Assembly: GCA_030040425.1 (NCBI GenBank)
Contig: JASHTS010000119.1
Span: 1 to 38,653, forward strand
From: Acidobacteriaceae bacterium
GTDB lineage: Bacteria; Acidobacteriota; Terriglobia; Terriglobales; Acidobacteriaceae
Direction of reading: 5' to 3'
DNA length: 38,653 nucleotides
The notes beneath the pieces are model-generated. The model worked only from the letters and a program-made list of their open reading frames with translations, was not told where the DNA came from and ran no database searches. Below are positions 23,826 to 32,279 of this stretch, piece by piece. How positions within the stretch are numbered: position 1 is the first letter of the stretch; each line of letters starts with the position of its first letter. The position numbers and the translations under genes are program-made.

Positions 23826-24269
23826 ATGGACAATGAACGCATCCGCGCCATCTGCATGGCCCTGCCGCACGTCGCGGAGACGGTGAATTGGGGCCATCAT
23901 CTCGTCTACTGGGTCGGCGACCGCGCGATCGGCGGCAAAATGTTCGCCATGACTGACCTCGATGGAACCGGGACCGGCGTGCTCTGGTTCCACTGCGGTG
24001 CGGAGCGGTTCCATGAACTGCTGGAAGTCGAAGGCATCATCGCTTCGCCTTATCTCGCCAGGGCGCATTGGGTTACCCTCGAGCGCTGGGACGCACTGCG
24101 CCCGCGGGAGATCGAGCAGGAGCTGCGGCGCGCGCATGCTCTCATTTACGAAAAGCTGCCCCAACGGACCCGGACAGCGCTGGCCACGCCGCAAAAGGAA
24201 CGCGCCGGAACGATCCGCGGTAACAAGAAGAAGGGCGCCCTCACGCCCGGCAAGCGCAAACCCAATTAA
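23826..24269 (+). CDS. MmcQ/YjbR-family protein
   Basis: This 147-residue protein has the YjbR/CyaY-like fold: ERIRAICMALPHVAETVNWGHHLVYWVGDRAIGGKMFAMTDLDG, then GIIASPYLARAHWVTLERWDALRPREIEQELRRAHALIYEKLPQR. The family binds DNA or acts as a small cytoplasmic adaptor in some reports, but has no agreed function. The last 30 residues are Lys/Arg-rich (KKGALTPGKRKPN), which may add nucleic-acid contact. It is convergent with the M48-like gene, 42 bp apart. Confidence 0.85.
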   Translation: MDNERIRAICMALPHVAETVNWGHHLVYWVGDRAIGGKMFAMTDLDGTGTGVLWFHCGAERFHELLEVEGIIASPYLARAHWVTLERWDALRPREIEQELRRAHALIYEKLPQRTRTALATPQKERAGTIRGNKKKGALTPGKRKPN

Positions 24270-24311
24270 CTTCGCAAAAGGAGCTCTCGCGGGCCTGCCG
24301 GCTCGTCGTAT

Positions 24312-25742
24312 CTATTGCGCCGCCGTTACGGACGCAACCTTGCAGCTCACCGTGTCGAGGCCCTGCGCCGCCTCACCGGCGTTGAACGCTCCATAAGTGA
24401 CCGTTTGCCCGGGTGGCACCGCTGTATTGTCGCTCTTGCTCAGCGAGATGCTGTTTTGCGTCAGAACCGAGCCATCCTGCGCATACTGAACGCACTGCAC
24501 GAGCACCGATTGCAAAGCTTCGGCCGAGCCATTCGTCCACGCCGCATCATGTACCTGCACATATCCATTGGACATTTGCCACGACCAGGTAAATTTCTGT
24601 TGCTGCACCAGCGACTGCTCATCGGCGGAGCTGTCTGGCTGCGGCTGCGGCGCCGTGGTCGAGGTGTCGACCTGCGCCGGCGGCGGCGAGGTGGTCGTGC
24701 TGGGCGTGCTCTCCGGCGTAAATGCAGTTGAGTCCGTCTCCGGCGAAGCGTGATTCAGGCGCGGCACCAGAACTTTCACAGTGAAGAGCACGGTCAGACC
24801 CAGAACCAGGACCGCCGAGAAAAGGGGCACGAAGATCGGGTCGCCCGCGGAACCCGAAACCGCATCGGGCAAGGCGGTCAGCTGCTCCAGATCCTCGGGC
24901 AGCCCGGGATTGGCCGCATCGAAACGCTGAAACTGTTCCGGGTACCTTTTCTTCGCAAACCCGATCAGGTCCACGTACCGCGCGGTCATGTGGGGATACG
25001 CAATCATCAAGCGGGCGAGCAGAGCAAACAGGGAACCTTTTACCAGGCGATGCTGATCGACGATGCCGCTGGGATTGACGGAGTAGCCCAGCTGCCGGCC
25101 CACAAAAATCTTCTGCATGGCAGAAACGGCGCTGGAGATGTCGCCCGTGATCACTCCCAGCGCAATGCGGTCGCCGGTGTAGACCAGAGCGCGTTCGTAG
25201 GGAAGGATGAAGAAGTTGAAGATCAGAAGGTGTTGCGCGGCGCGAATGGTCCATCCCCAGAACCCGGCTTCGCGGCGGGCCCTCAGGTAGCCCACGAACC
25301 TGCCGATCAGCCAGCGCAGCTCGTCGTCGGTCACTCCGGCTTCAAGCAGCTCCGAGTTGAGGAAAACCGCCCGACGGAAAAAGAAAAACTTGTGCAGATA
25401 GGCATTGAAGTGGCCCTGCTCGTAAACAAAGATGTCCACCTTCTTGCTGTACCCGATGCGCGCTTTGAGGTCTTCGCCGATATGGTGAATGCGGGCATAA
25501 TTCAACTCTGAAACCAGGATGCTGTGCCCCAGAAATCTGGAGTACATCACCCGGCTGCTCATCCAGATGAGGAAGGCGAAAAGCGGCACCACCAGCACCA
25601 CGGTGCCCGCAACCAGGCCGGCCCCGATGAGCGGGAACAGAATGAGCGCGAAAAACAGCGCCAGGGCGAAGCGCCTCGGCTGGAGCGGGTGCTTATAGGA
25701 GCGGAACTCTCCCCTGGTAAGGGCTTGTGAGGAATCCCCCAT
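24312..25742 (-). CDS. M48-fold membrane protein without zinc ligands, with C-terminal beta domain
   Basis: This 476-residue protein has two N-terminal membrane helices (about 27-60), then an M48/Ste24-like segment: SELNYARIHHIGEDLKARIGYSKKVDIFVYEQGHFNAYLHKFFFFRRAVFLNSELLEAGVTDDELRWL. Where M48 enzymes have HExxH the sequence is R148-F-V-G-Y152, and the downstream E-xxx-AD ligand region reads LVYTGDRIAL. A further membrane helix near 318-338 precedes a Thr/Pro/Ser-rich linker and a C-terminal beta domain (FTWSWQMSNGYVQVHDAAWTNGSAEALQSVLVQCVQY...). It is therefore probably a non-catalytic pseudopeptidase. ATG 25742 is favoured, 7 nt after GGAGG; GTG 25745 is possible. Divergent from the TIR-FGE gene. 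Confidence 0.75.
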   Translation of the reverse strand: MGDSSQALTRGEFRSYKHPLQPRRFALALFFALILFPLIGAGLVAGTVVLVVPLFAFLIWMSSRVMYSRFLGHSILVSELNYARIHHIGEDLKARIGYSKKVDIFVYEQGHFNAYLHKFFFFRRAVFLNSELLEAGVTDDELRWLIGRFVGYLRARREAGFWGWTIRAAQHLLIFNFFILPYERALVYTGDRIALGVITGDISSAVSAMQKIFVGRQLGYSVNPSGIVDQHRLVKGSLFALLARLMIAYPHMTARYVDLIGFAKKRYPEQFQRFDAANPGLPEDLEQLTALPDAVSGSAGDPIFVPLFSAVLVLGLTVLFTVKVLVPRLNHASPETDSTAFTPESTPSTTTSPPPAQVDTSTTAPQPQPDSSADEQSLVQQQKFTWSWQMSNGYVQVHDAAWTNGSAEALQSVLVQCVQYAQDGSVLTQNSISLSKSDNTAVPPGQTVTYGAFNAGEAAQGLDTVSCKVASVTAAQ

Positions 25743-25782
25743 CACTCAGCCTCCGGGTTATCATGATCCTAAAAGTTCACCG

Positions 25783-25791
25783 ATCATAGCA
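25783..25791 (-). promoter_or_regulatory. Extended -10 promoter of the M48-like gene
   Basis: The minus strand reads TG-C-TATGAT, an extended -10 element, about 40 bp before the start codon. No good -35 is seen, which is usual for extended -10 promoters. Confidence 0.5.
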
Positions 25792-25839
25792 GAAATTCAC
25801 CGGGCCAGGTATGAAAACTCAACAGGCGGATGTCCAACC

Positions 25840-27135
25840 GTGGCCGATGTATTCGTGAGTTACAAGCGGGAAGACAGTGCCCTCGCCAACCGCGTGGTGA
25901 ACGCGTTGCGCGAAAGCGGAATCTCCGTCTGGTGGGACGATGGAATCACGCCCCGGCAGGCTTGGGACACCGAGATCGAGCAGGCGATCGCCGCGGCCTC
26001 CACCGTCCTGGTTCTCTGGTCGCCGCGCTCGGTCACATCGGAATGGGTGCGCACGGAAGCCCATTACGGCAAGGACCGCGGCAAGCTTGTTCCGGCGATC
26101 GTCGAGCCATGCACTATTCCTATCGCCTTCACGCTCACGCAGACCGTGAACCTGGCCGGCTGGCAGGGCAATCGGGACGACCGGCAATGGCGCAAGCTGC
26201 TCACCTGGATCACCGATCTGATTTCGACCAAGCCGGGTAACGCCAACCTGCCCCAGGGCCTGACTGCGGCCAATACCGCCAACGTCTATCGCGACGCCAT
26301 CGGGACCATGCACTCGGGCGAACCCATCTACGATGGCGCCTTCATCAATCCCTCCACGCCGCCCGGCACCGTCTTTCGCGATGGCGATGGAATGCCGGTG
26401 ATGCGCATTGTGCCCAAGGGCTCGTACCTTCTGGGCGCAACCATCGAAGACCCGGACCGCGCCCCCTACGAGATGCCTCAAAAGCGCATTGACATTCCGG
26501 CATCGTTCGCTATCGGCGTTTTTCCCGTCCTGGCCACGGAGTACGTCAAGATCACCGGGTTGCCGGTTCCCGCTCCGCCTGCTCCGGAACCGCAGCGGCG
26601 CTGGTTCAACCGCTTCGTTGCCTCGCCGGCGCCGCGCCCCGCGGCTCCCGCGCCGGCCGTTGCGGGGATTCCCGTGACCTCAGTCTCCTACGACGAGGCT
26701 CAGGCCTTTGTCGATCGGCTTTCGGCCGCATCGGAGCAAAAATACCGCATCCCTTCGGAAGCCGAGTGGGAGTATGCCTGCCGCGCAGGATCGATCACCC
26801 GCTATGCGTGCGGCGACACAATCGACAACTCCCGCGCTCTCTACGGTCAAAGCTCGGGGCCCGCCCCGGTCGGCACATTCCCGCCCAACGGCTTCGGGCT
26901 CCATGACATGCACGGCAACGTGCGGGAGTGGACCGCCGACCTTTGGCACGATAATTTCGACCTCACTCCGCAGGACGGGCGCCCCGCGCTCGACGGCCAC
27001 AGTTCCATGCGCCTGGTGCGCGGCGGCGGATGGCGCGACAGCGCGATGATGCTGCGGTCAGCGGCGCGCATGCGGGCCACGCAAAGCATCCGCACCGATT
27101 TGATCGGATTCCGTGTGGCGCGATCGGTCACCTGA
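25840..27135 (+). CDS. TIR domain fused to FGE-sulfatase-like domain
   Basis: This 431-residue protein has two domains. Residues 1-130 are TIR: MADVFVSYKREDSALANRVVNALRESGISVWWDDGITPRQAWDTEIEQAIAAASTVLVLWSPRSVTSEWVRTEAHYG, with the BB-loop region and E73 at the position of the catalytic NADase Glu. Residues about 185-430 are a formylglycine-generating-enzyme (SUMF1-type) fold: MRIVPKGSYLLGA, VSYDEAQAFVDRLSAASEQKYRIPSEAEWEYACRAG, GLHDMHGNVREWTADLW, RLVRGGGWRD and GFRVA. The Cys pair of active FGE in the last segment is replaced (MLRSAARMRATQ), so that half is probably a binding scaffold. A Pro/Ala-rich insert at 241-275 interrupts it. The start is GTG 25840. TIR proteins of this type act in stress, NAD depletion or antiphage defence; which one is unknown. 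Confidence 0.87.
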   Translation: MADVFVSYKREDSALANRVVNALRESGISVWWDDGITPRQAWDTEIEQAIAAASTVLVLWSPRSVTSEWVRTEAHYGKDRGKLVPAIVEPCTIPIAFTLTQTVNLAGWQGNRDDRQWRKLLTWITDLISTKPGNANLPQGLTAANTANVYRDAIGTMHSGEPIYDGAFINPSTPPGTVFRDGDGMPVMRIVPKGSYLLGATIEDPDRAPYEMPQKRIDIPASFAIGVFPVLATEYVKITGLPVPAPPAPEPQRRWFNRFVASPAPRPAAPAPAVAGIPVTSVSYDEAQAFVDRLSAASEQKYRIPSEAEWEYACRAGSITRYACGDTIDNSRALYGQSSGPAPVGTFPPNGFGLHDMHGNVREWTADLWHDNFDLTPQDGRPALDGHSSMRLVRGGGWRDSAMMLRSAARMRATQSIRTDLIGFRVARSVT

Positions 27136-27223
27136 TGCGGCGCAGGCTCGCGCTTTGCGAAGAGGAAACGCCAGATCGCGCAGGAGATCGGAGCAGCAGC
27201 CCCGCACGCGGCGAAGAAACCTG

Positions 27224-27655
27224 TCAGCGCCGAACGAAGAAATACACCACCACGGCGAGAAGCGCTAAACCCAATGCGAGAACTTCTTCGAGCTTCGCCA
27301 CTGGCTTAATCCATTCGGTCTCGGAATCGAAGGAGTTGTTTTGCGCCGGATGCCTGGGGTTGTAGCGGATTGTCATCCTGCTCTGCAGCTCGACCTCTAC
27401 AGGCGAGATCGTCATCCCTTTGTACTCTACCCCGTCTACCACGTACGTGAAGGTCACCACGTAGCTGGGAATCGGCCCCTCGCATCCAGAGTAGATGGTA
27501 CAGCTCTCCGCGGACACGCACTCGATAACTTCGGCTTCCGTCTCCAGCCATCCCCGCTTCCGCAGCCAGCCGAAGCGAGCATCCATGCGGTCGCAGACCT
27601 TCTCCCAGCTCCATCGCGGGCGGTTCGCGTTTTCAGTGTTCCCGCTCTCGCTCAT
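27224..27655 (-). CDS. DUF3592-like small membrane protein
   Basis: This 143-residue protein has a polar N-terminal half, a beta-rich middle (ETEAEVIECVSAESCTIYSGCEGPIPSYVVTFTYVVDGVEYKGMTISPVEVELQSRMTIRYNPRHPAQNN) and one C-terminal membrane helix (VLALGLALLAVVVYFFVRR). The middle resembles DUF3592, where TYxYxVxGxxYxG and YNPxxPxxN are typical. Topology would leave the beta part facing one side of the inner membrane. I chose ATG 27655; the longer frame lacks homology. It is convergent with the TIR-FGE gene, 88 bp apart. Function unknown. Confidence 0.65.
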   Translation of the reverse strand: MSESGNTENANRPRWSWEKVCDRMDARFGWLRKRGWLETEAEVIECVSAESCTIYSGCEGPIPSYVVTFTYVVDGVEYKGMTISPVEVELQSRMTIRYNPRHPAQNNSFDSETEWIKPVAKLEEVLALGLALLAVVVYFFVRR

Positions 27656-27824
27656 GCGTTCAAATCCAATCCACCAATTTCTGAATGGAGCCACTATAGG
27701 AGAACTCGTTCGACTGCAACAATCACACTGTTTGGGCACGGCCGCGTCACGGCCCGATTCGGGGAACCTTTTGCCGCGCGTTGCGTACTATGGAATCAGC
27801 GCTGTGGCGCCTATTGGGCATCCT

Positions 27825-28016
27825 ATGATCAAGTTTCTGCTCTGGTGCATTCTTCTGGTTCTCTGCTGGCCGCTGGCGCTCGCCGCCCTGGTGCTCTATC
27901 CGCTGGTCTGGCTTCTCCTCTTGCCCTTCCGCGTCGTGGGCATCGCCGTAGGCGGCGCGCTCGAGCTCGTCGCCGCCATCATTTTCCTGCCGGTCCGCAT
28001 GCTGAAAGCGATCTGA
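27825..28016 (+). CDS. Small two-helix membrane protein
   Basis: This 63-residue peptide is almost wholly hydrophobic: MIKFLLWCILLVLCWPLALAALVLYPLVWLLLLPFRVVGIAVGGALELVAAIIFLPVRMLKAI, about two or three membrane segments with basic residues between. The ribosome binding site is weak. Similar tiny proteins occur widely in acidobacteria as hypotheticals. The lack of alternatives in this stretch and the strong hydrophobic pattern support it as a gene. Function unknown. Confidence 0.6.
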   Translation: MIKFLLWCILLVLCWPLALAALVLYPLVWLLLLPFRVVGIAVGGALELVAAIIFLPVRMLKAI

Positions 28017-28134
28017 TTTTTCTTCCCTCTTATTCTTCACTCGATTCGGCCCGTATCGCGCCAACGCCTCGTTCCCATCTGCAGCGCCTCAGCCTCACTC
28101 GACACCTGCGGCAACCTTGCATTAGCGTAGCCGC

Positions 28135-28965
28135 ATGCCCGTATCTCTTTCCCTCGAAGGCAAAGTGGCTCTTATCACCGGCGGCTCGCGCGGCATCGGC
28201 GCCGAGACGGTGCGGCTCTTCACGCAAGCCGGGGCACGGGTCGCATTCAGCTACCGCCAGGCGCGGGAGCGCGCCCTGGCGCTCGCAGCCGAGTGCAGCG
28301 GCCTCGATCCCGCCTTCGACCGCTGCCTCGCCATCGAGCAGGAGTTGAGCTCGCCCGCTGACGGCCACGCTCTCGTCGAACAGGTCCTCGCCGCCTTCGG
28401 ACGGCTCGACATTCTCGTCGCCAACCACGGCATCTGGGAATCGAACGATGTGCCCATCGCGCAGATGCCCGAAGCGCAATGGAGGAAGACACTGGCTGTA
28501 AACCTCGACTCGATCTTCGGCCTCGTGCAGGCCGCAGCCGCCCAGATCGAGCGGCAGGGCGCTGCGCGTGGCAACGCCGCCGCAAATCCTTCCACCGCCA
28601 GCGAAGCCGCCGGCCACATCGTGCTCATCAGCTCCACCGCCGGCCAGCGCGGCGAAGCCTTCCATACCGACTACGCTGCTGCCAAAGGCGCCATCATCAG
28701 CCTCACCAAGAGCCTCTCGAGCGAGCTCGCGCCCTGGGGAATCCGCGTAAACTGCGTGGCGCCGGGGTGGGTCGAGACGGAGATGTCGGCCCCCGCGCTT
28801 GGGGCGCCCGATGCGCAGGCGAAGATCGCGTCCGCCATCCCGCTTGGCCGCGTGGCTACGCCGCGAGAGATCGCCGGGCCGGTCCTCTTCCTATGCACGC
28901 CTCTCGCCGGCTTCATCTCCGGCGAGGTGCTCAACGTGAACGGAGGATCGGTTCTCGCGGGTTAG
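28135..28965 (+). CDS. Short-chain dehydrogenase/reductase (FabG-like)
   Basis: This 276-residue SDR has a TGGSRGIG cofactor loop at 15-22, ANHG in place of NNAG (about 96-99), SSTAG with S166/S167, and catalytic Y180-x3-K184 in TDYAAAKGA. The end PGWVETEMSAPALGAPDAQAKIASAIPLGRVATPREIAGPVLFLCTPLAGFISGEVLNVNGG is typical of classical SDRs. An Ala/Gly-rich insertion at about 138-160 between the substrate helix and the catalytic Ser is longer than in FabG. Arg 19 and the following loop suggest NADPH. Substrate unknown; it stands alone, not in a fatty-acid operon. Confidence 0.88.
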   Translation: MPVSLSLEGKVALITGGSRGIGAETVRLFTQAGARVAFSYRQARERALALAAECSGLDPAFDRCLAIEQELSSPADGHALVEQVLAAFGRLDILVANHGIWESNDVPIAQMPEAQWRKTLAVNLDSIFGLVQAAAAQIERQGAARGNAAANPSTASEAAGHIVLISSTAGQRGEAFHTDYAAAKGAIISLTKSLSSELAPWGIRVNCVAPGWVETEMSAPALGAPDAQAKIASAIPLGRVATPREIAGPVLFLCTPLAGFISGEVLNVNGGSVLAG

Positions 28966-29136
28966 GCCCTTCGCGCCGGGAGGCCATTTTCCCGCCGTGC
29001 ATCCCTCCGCCGCCATGTGGCACGTCTAAACGATTTGGGCTTCTCGCGCTGGCGGGGAGCCCGTACTCTGGATGAAAGCGCAGATGCGGCGACTGCACCC
29101 TGCGCATTCTTCTCCTTGCTGCGGAAGGGAGTCTTC

Positions 29137-29952
29137 ATGCGCATTGTCTGGCCGGCCCGATTCGGCGGTGTGGTTCCGGCGCTGATTGCAGTTCTGCTGC
29201 TCGCCTCGCCTGCCGCCACGCGCACGCAGTCCGGCATGGATACAGGCGCGAAGAACGCGGCCCAGGCCCGCGCGGCGCTCAACACCATGATCCAGGCCCT
29301 GGGCGGCCAGGCCTGGCTCGACCAGAAAAACAAGGAAGTGGTGGGCGACGTAGCCGCCTTCTTCCATGGCACGCCGGATCTTGGCACCGAGGAGACCTTC
29401 GAGTATCACCAGTGGCCCGACCACGACCGCATTGAAGTCACCAAGCACCGCGACGTGGACGAATTCTTTATCGGCGACCAGGGCTGGGAGGTGACCTACC
29501 GCGGCAAGAAGCCCATGGACAAGGACATCCTCGACGACTACCTGCGCCGCCGGGATCACTCCATTGAAACCGCTGTGAAGGTATGGATGAAGGAGCCGGA
29601 TACGATCCTTATCTATGAAGGCCAGCGTATGGCCGAGCGCCACCTGGCCGAGCAGGTGACCCTCATCTCGCCCCAGAATGAGTCTGTTACCATCCTCATG
29701 GACATCCAGACTCATTTGCCCCTGCGGCGCGTCTTCGAGTGGCGCGACCCCGTTTACCACGACAAGAACACCGACGCCGAGGAGTACGACGACTACCACA
29801 ACGTGGACGGATTCCCTACCCCGTTTACCATCAGCCGCTTTAAGAACGACGAGCAGGTGCGCCAGTATTACGTGACCAAAGTCGTCTATAACCAGAACCT
29901 GCCCGCCAACTTCTGGGATGTGGACGCCGCAACCAGAAAGATAGCAAAATAA
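29137..29952 (+). CDS. LolA/outer-membrane-lipoprotein-sorting-like protein
   Basis: This 271-residue protein has a signal peptide (MRIVWPARFGGVVPALIAVLLLASPAATRTQ) and a half-barrel of beta strands: EEFEYHQWPDHDRIEVTKHRDVDEFFIGDQGWEVTYRGKKPMDKD, LIYEGQRMAERHLAEQVTLISPQNESVTILMDIQTHLPLRRVFEWRDPVYHDKNTDAEEYDDYHNVDGFPTPFTISRFKND. The pattern resembles the acidobacterial outer-membrane-lipoprotein-sorting annotation (LolA/MucB superfamily). It lacks clear E. coli LolA motifs, so a lipid or lipoprotein carrier role is inference. GGAAGGGAG precedes the ATG 29137. Periplasmic. Single-gene unit. Confidence 0.65.
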   Translation: MRIVWPARFGGVVPALIAVLLLASPAATRTQSGMDTGAKNAAQARAALNTMIQALGGQAWLDQKNKEVVGDVAAFFHGTPDLGTEETFEYHQWPDHDRIEVTKHRDVDEFFIGDQGWEVTYRGKKPMDKDILDDYLRRRDHSIETAVKVWMKEPDTILIYEGQRMAERHLAEQVTLISPQNESVTILMDIQTHLPLRRVFEWRDPVYHDKNTDAEEYDDYHNVDGFPTPFTISRFKNDEQVRQYYVTKVVYNQNLPANFWDVDAATRKIAK

Positions 29953-30067
29953 GCGCCTTGAGGGCCGTTCCGGACCCCTGTAAATCACAGGGAAGTTGTA
30001 TGCCCGCACGGATTCGGGACCATTGCAAAAGCGGTTTAGTTGCTCTGAAAATAGGAATGTGCCTTGG

Positions 30068-30085
30068 GACCGGCGACGACCGGTC
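30068..30085. other. Inverted repeat upstream of the EAL gene
   Basis: GACCGG-CGACGA-CCGGTC is a perfect 6-bp inverted repeat with a 6-bp spacer, in the 326-bp gap 29953-30278. It may be an operator of the EAL gene or part of a 3' hairpin of the preceding gene (115 bp after its stop). Nothing else in the gap stands out except an A/T-rich stretch 30020-30060. Confidence 0.3.
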
Positions 30086-30278
30086 ACAACCAAAATAGAA
30101 GTGCGTCCGGAAGTGCGCTTTCCCCGAAATACGCGTGCTTCGGGCGCGAGTATTGCTGTTCTCCAACCCAGATCGGCTCTCGATATTTGCGGGACCCCAC
30201 GGAAGACCGGGCCGTCCACATGCGTGTAGCTTAGACGCCGGCATCGATTACCCGGGCCGGACGGGATGGATTTTCGCC

Positions 30279-31682
30279 TTGGAAAACCTACTCGAGCAGG
30301 ACTTGGAAGACGAACTGCGCCGTCAGATGCAGGCGTACGGCCAGCGCTATGACGTCCAGACCGGGCTGCTCAATTACCAATCGTTTCAAGGAGCCCTGTC
30401 CAAGCTCATCCGCGAGCGCGGAGGCAAGCGCGAAATCGCGTTGCTGTGGATCGATGTGCTCAACCTGCGCCGTGAGTTTGCGCTCTGGGGTGCCAAAGGG
30501 ACTGACGCGCTCGTTGCCCGGGTGGCCGAAGTCCTGCGCCACGCGGTGGGTCCCGGCGCGCTGGTAGGCCGCTTCAGCGCGCGCTGCTTCCTGGTCGCGC
30601 TTGAAGCAGCCAAGCTGGTAAAGGCAGACAGGCGTCGCATCCAGGATATCGCCGATTCTCTCGGCCGCGTGCGGGCGCCCGGCTCGCGCAACAAGGTGGA
30701 AACGGCTTCCGGCGTCGCGTTCTCCCCCTCCGATACCGATTCGGCCGAAGATCTCGCCCGCTTCGCCAGCCTGGCCGCCAGCCGCGCCGGCTATCTCAAG
30801 AGCTCGCATGTCCTGGCCTTCCGCAGCGGCATGAACCATCACCTCATGCGCGACCATCTGCTCGAAATGGAGATGCACAAGGCGCTCGAGCAGAAGCATT
30901 TCAGCGTCTTTTACCAGCCGGAGATCGAACTGTCCACCGGCCGCGTGCTCGGCGCCGAGGCGCTGCTCAGATGGAACCATCCCGAGCCGAACTACGTCAC
31001 GCCCAGCGAGTTCATCCCCGTGGCCGAGCGCTCTGAGCTCATCCAGGGCATCGTCGAGTTCACCCTCACCACCGCGCTCCAGGACGCGCAGCGCTGGCGC
31101 GACATGGGCCTTGCGCTGCCGCTGATCGCGGTCAACACCTCCTGGTCGAATCTGCGCCGCGAAGACTTTGCCCCCGCCGTCCGCGCCCGGTTGCTCGAAT
31201 TTCCCATCGCACCAACTAAGCTGCACCTTGAAGTCACGGAGTCCGTGCTCTTCGATGACGAGGATCTCTTTGCCACGCGGGTGCGGCAACTGAAAGCCAT
31301 CGGCGCGCGCGTGGCCATCGACGATTTCGGCACCCGCTACACCGGGTTCAACGTGCTCAAGCGCGTCGCGCTGGACACCATGAAGATCGACCGCTGCTTC
31401 ATTCACGGCATCGATCACTCCCGCGACATGCGCGTGCTTTGCCAGACCATCGTCGCCATGGCGCGGCAGCTCAAACTGCGCACCGTGGCCGAGGGCGTGG
31501 AAGAGCCGGGCGAGCTCGATGCGCTGCGCCAGATCGGATGCGATGCCGCCCAGGGATTTCTCTTCCAGAAACCGATTCCCGCCGACGAGATGACCCGATT
31601 CCTGCGCGAATGGCCGCAGCGCTATCGCGCCATGGGCTTCGCCTCCTGCCGCGAAACGGCCCCGGCCGAAGTCGCCGGCTGA
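30279..31682 (+). CDS. c-di-GMP phosphodiesterase (EAL) with degenerate GGDEF
   Basis: This 467-residue soluble protein has no membrane helices. Residues about 20-185 resemble GGDEF (DVQTGLLNYQSFQ, ALLWIDVLNLRRE), but the signature is S100-A-R-C-F, so no cyclase activity is expected. Residues about 190-445 are EAL: E227-A-L in GAEALLRW, N286, E318 in LEVTES, D348-D349 in AIDDFGTRYTGF, K369 in MKID, E405 in AEGVEE and Q425 in AAQGF. All catalytic positions are present, so hydrolysis of c-di-GMP is likely, perhaps gated by the dead GGDEF. The start is taken as TTG 30279, weakly supported; the frame extends upstream to 30135 without homology. It precedes fabZ by 96 bp. Confidence 0.87.
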   Translation: MENLLEQDLEDELRRQMQAYGQRYDVQTGLLNYQSFQGALSKLIRERGGKREIALLWIDVLNLRREFALWGAKGTDALVARVAEVLRHAVGPGALVGRFSARCFLVALEAAKLVKADRRRIQDIADSLGRVRAPGSRNKVETASGVAFSPSDTDSAEDLARFASLAASRAGYLKSSHVLAFRSGMNHHLMRDHLLEMEMHKALEQKHFSVFYQPEIELSTGRVLGAEALLRWNHPEPNYVTPSEFIPVAERSELIQGIVEFTLTTALQDAQRWRDMGLALPLIAVNTSWSNLRREDFAPAVRARLLEFPIAPTKLHLEVTESVLFDDEDLFATRVRQLKAIGARVAIDDFGTRYTGFNVLKRVALDTMKIDRCFIHGIDHSRDMRVLCQTIVAMARQLKLRTVAEGVEEPGELDALRQIGCDAAQGFLFQKPIPADEMTRFLREWPQRYRAMGFASCRETAPAEVAG

Positions 31683-31703
31683 ACCCCCGGCCAGCCGTTT
31701 ATT

Positions 31704-31756
31704 TATAATCCCTTCGAGCCTGAACCTGCCCCGAACCGGCCGAGGAAATTCGGCCG
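31704..31756 (+). promoter_or_regulatory. -10 element and leader hairpin of fabZ
   Basis: TATAAT at 31704-31709 is a perfect -10, without a recognisable -35. It is followed by CGGCCGA-GGAAAT-TCGGCCG (31737-31756), a perfect 7-bp stem in the leader, 22 bp before the fabZ ATG. It may be a promoter of the lipid A operon, separate from the EAL gene. Confidence 0.45.
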
Positions 31757-31778
31757 CTCGCGTCTCTGGAGAGAAGGA

Positions 31779-32279
31779 ATGACGTTCGCCATCCAGGAGA
31801 TCCTGGACTTCCTGCCCCACCGTTACCCATTTCTGCTGATCGACAGGGTCGTGGAGTTCGAACCTGCCAGACGGCTGGTGGCCATCAAGAATGTCACCAT
31901 CAACGAGCCGTTCTTTCAGGGCCACTTCCCTGGGTATCCCATCATGCCCGGTGTCCTGGTGGTGGAGGCCATGGCCCAGGCTGGCGGCATGATCATGCTG
32001 GCGGAGATCGCGGACCGGGACAAGAAACTCGTGGTTTTCACCGGCATCGAGCGGGCCAAGTTCCGCCGGCCGGTCACGCCGGGCGACCAGTTGCGCATCG
32101 AGGTGGAAGTGCTCGCCTTTCGCTCCCGCGCCGGCCGCATCGCCGGTCGCGCCCTGGTCGACGGCAAGCTGGCCTGCGAGGCCACGCTTACCTGCCAGGT
32201 GGTCACGCGCGAACGCGAGCGCCGCGCCCACGGAGACGAGCAGGATGCGGGACTCGAACCGGATCCGGGAGTCGAATGA
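31779..32279 (+). CDS. fabZ: 3-hydroxyacyl-ACP dehydratase FabZ
   Basis: This 166-residue hot-dog-fold enzyme has LPHRYPFLLIDRVVEF at 12-27, the catalytic His in FFQGHFPGYPIMPGVLVVEAMAQ at H49 and Glu at E63. It dehydrates 3-hydroxyacyl-ACP in fatty acid synthesis in the cytoplasm and competes with LpxA for 3-hydroxyacyl-ACP. The acidic C-terminal tail (GDEQDAGLEPDPGVE) is longer than usual. GGAGAGAAGGA precedes the ATG. Its stop overlaps the lpxA start (ATGA at 32276-32279), giving translational coupling in fabZ-lpxA-lpxI. Confidence 0.96.
   Translation: MTFAIQEILDFLPHRYPFLLIDRVVEFEPARRLVAIKNVTINEPFFQGHFPGYPIMPGVLVVEAMAQAGGMIMLAEIADRDKKLVVFTGIERAKFRRPVTPGDQLRIEVEVLAFRSRAGRIAGRALVDGKLACEATLTCQVVTRERERRAHGDEQDAGLEPDPGVE

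Noticed and set aside
30135..30278. Longer N-terminus for the EAL protein from GTG 30135
   Set aside because: The added 48 residues show no GGDEF-domain homology and are Arg/Pro/Gly-rich, as in noncoding sequence here. TTG 30279 or a later ATG is more likely, though not certain.
30288..32231. Long minus-strand frame opposite the EAL gene and fabZ
   Set aside because: It is antisense to genes with complete catalytic motifs and has no homology. Third-position GC bias produces long shadow frames in this genome.
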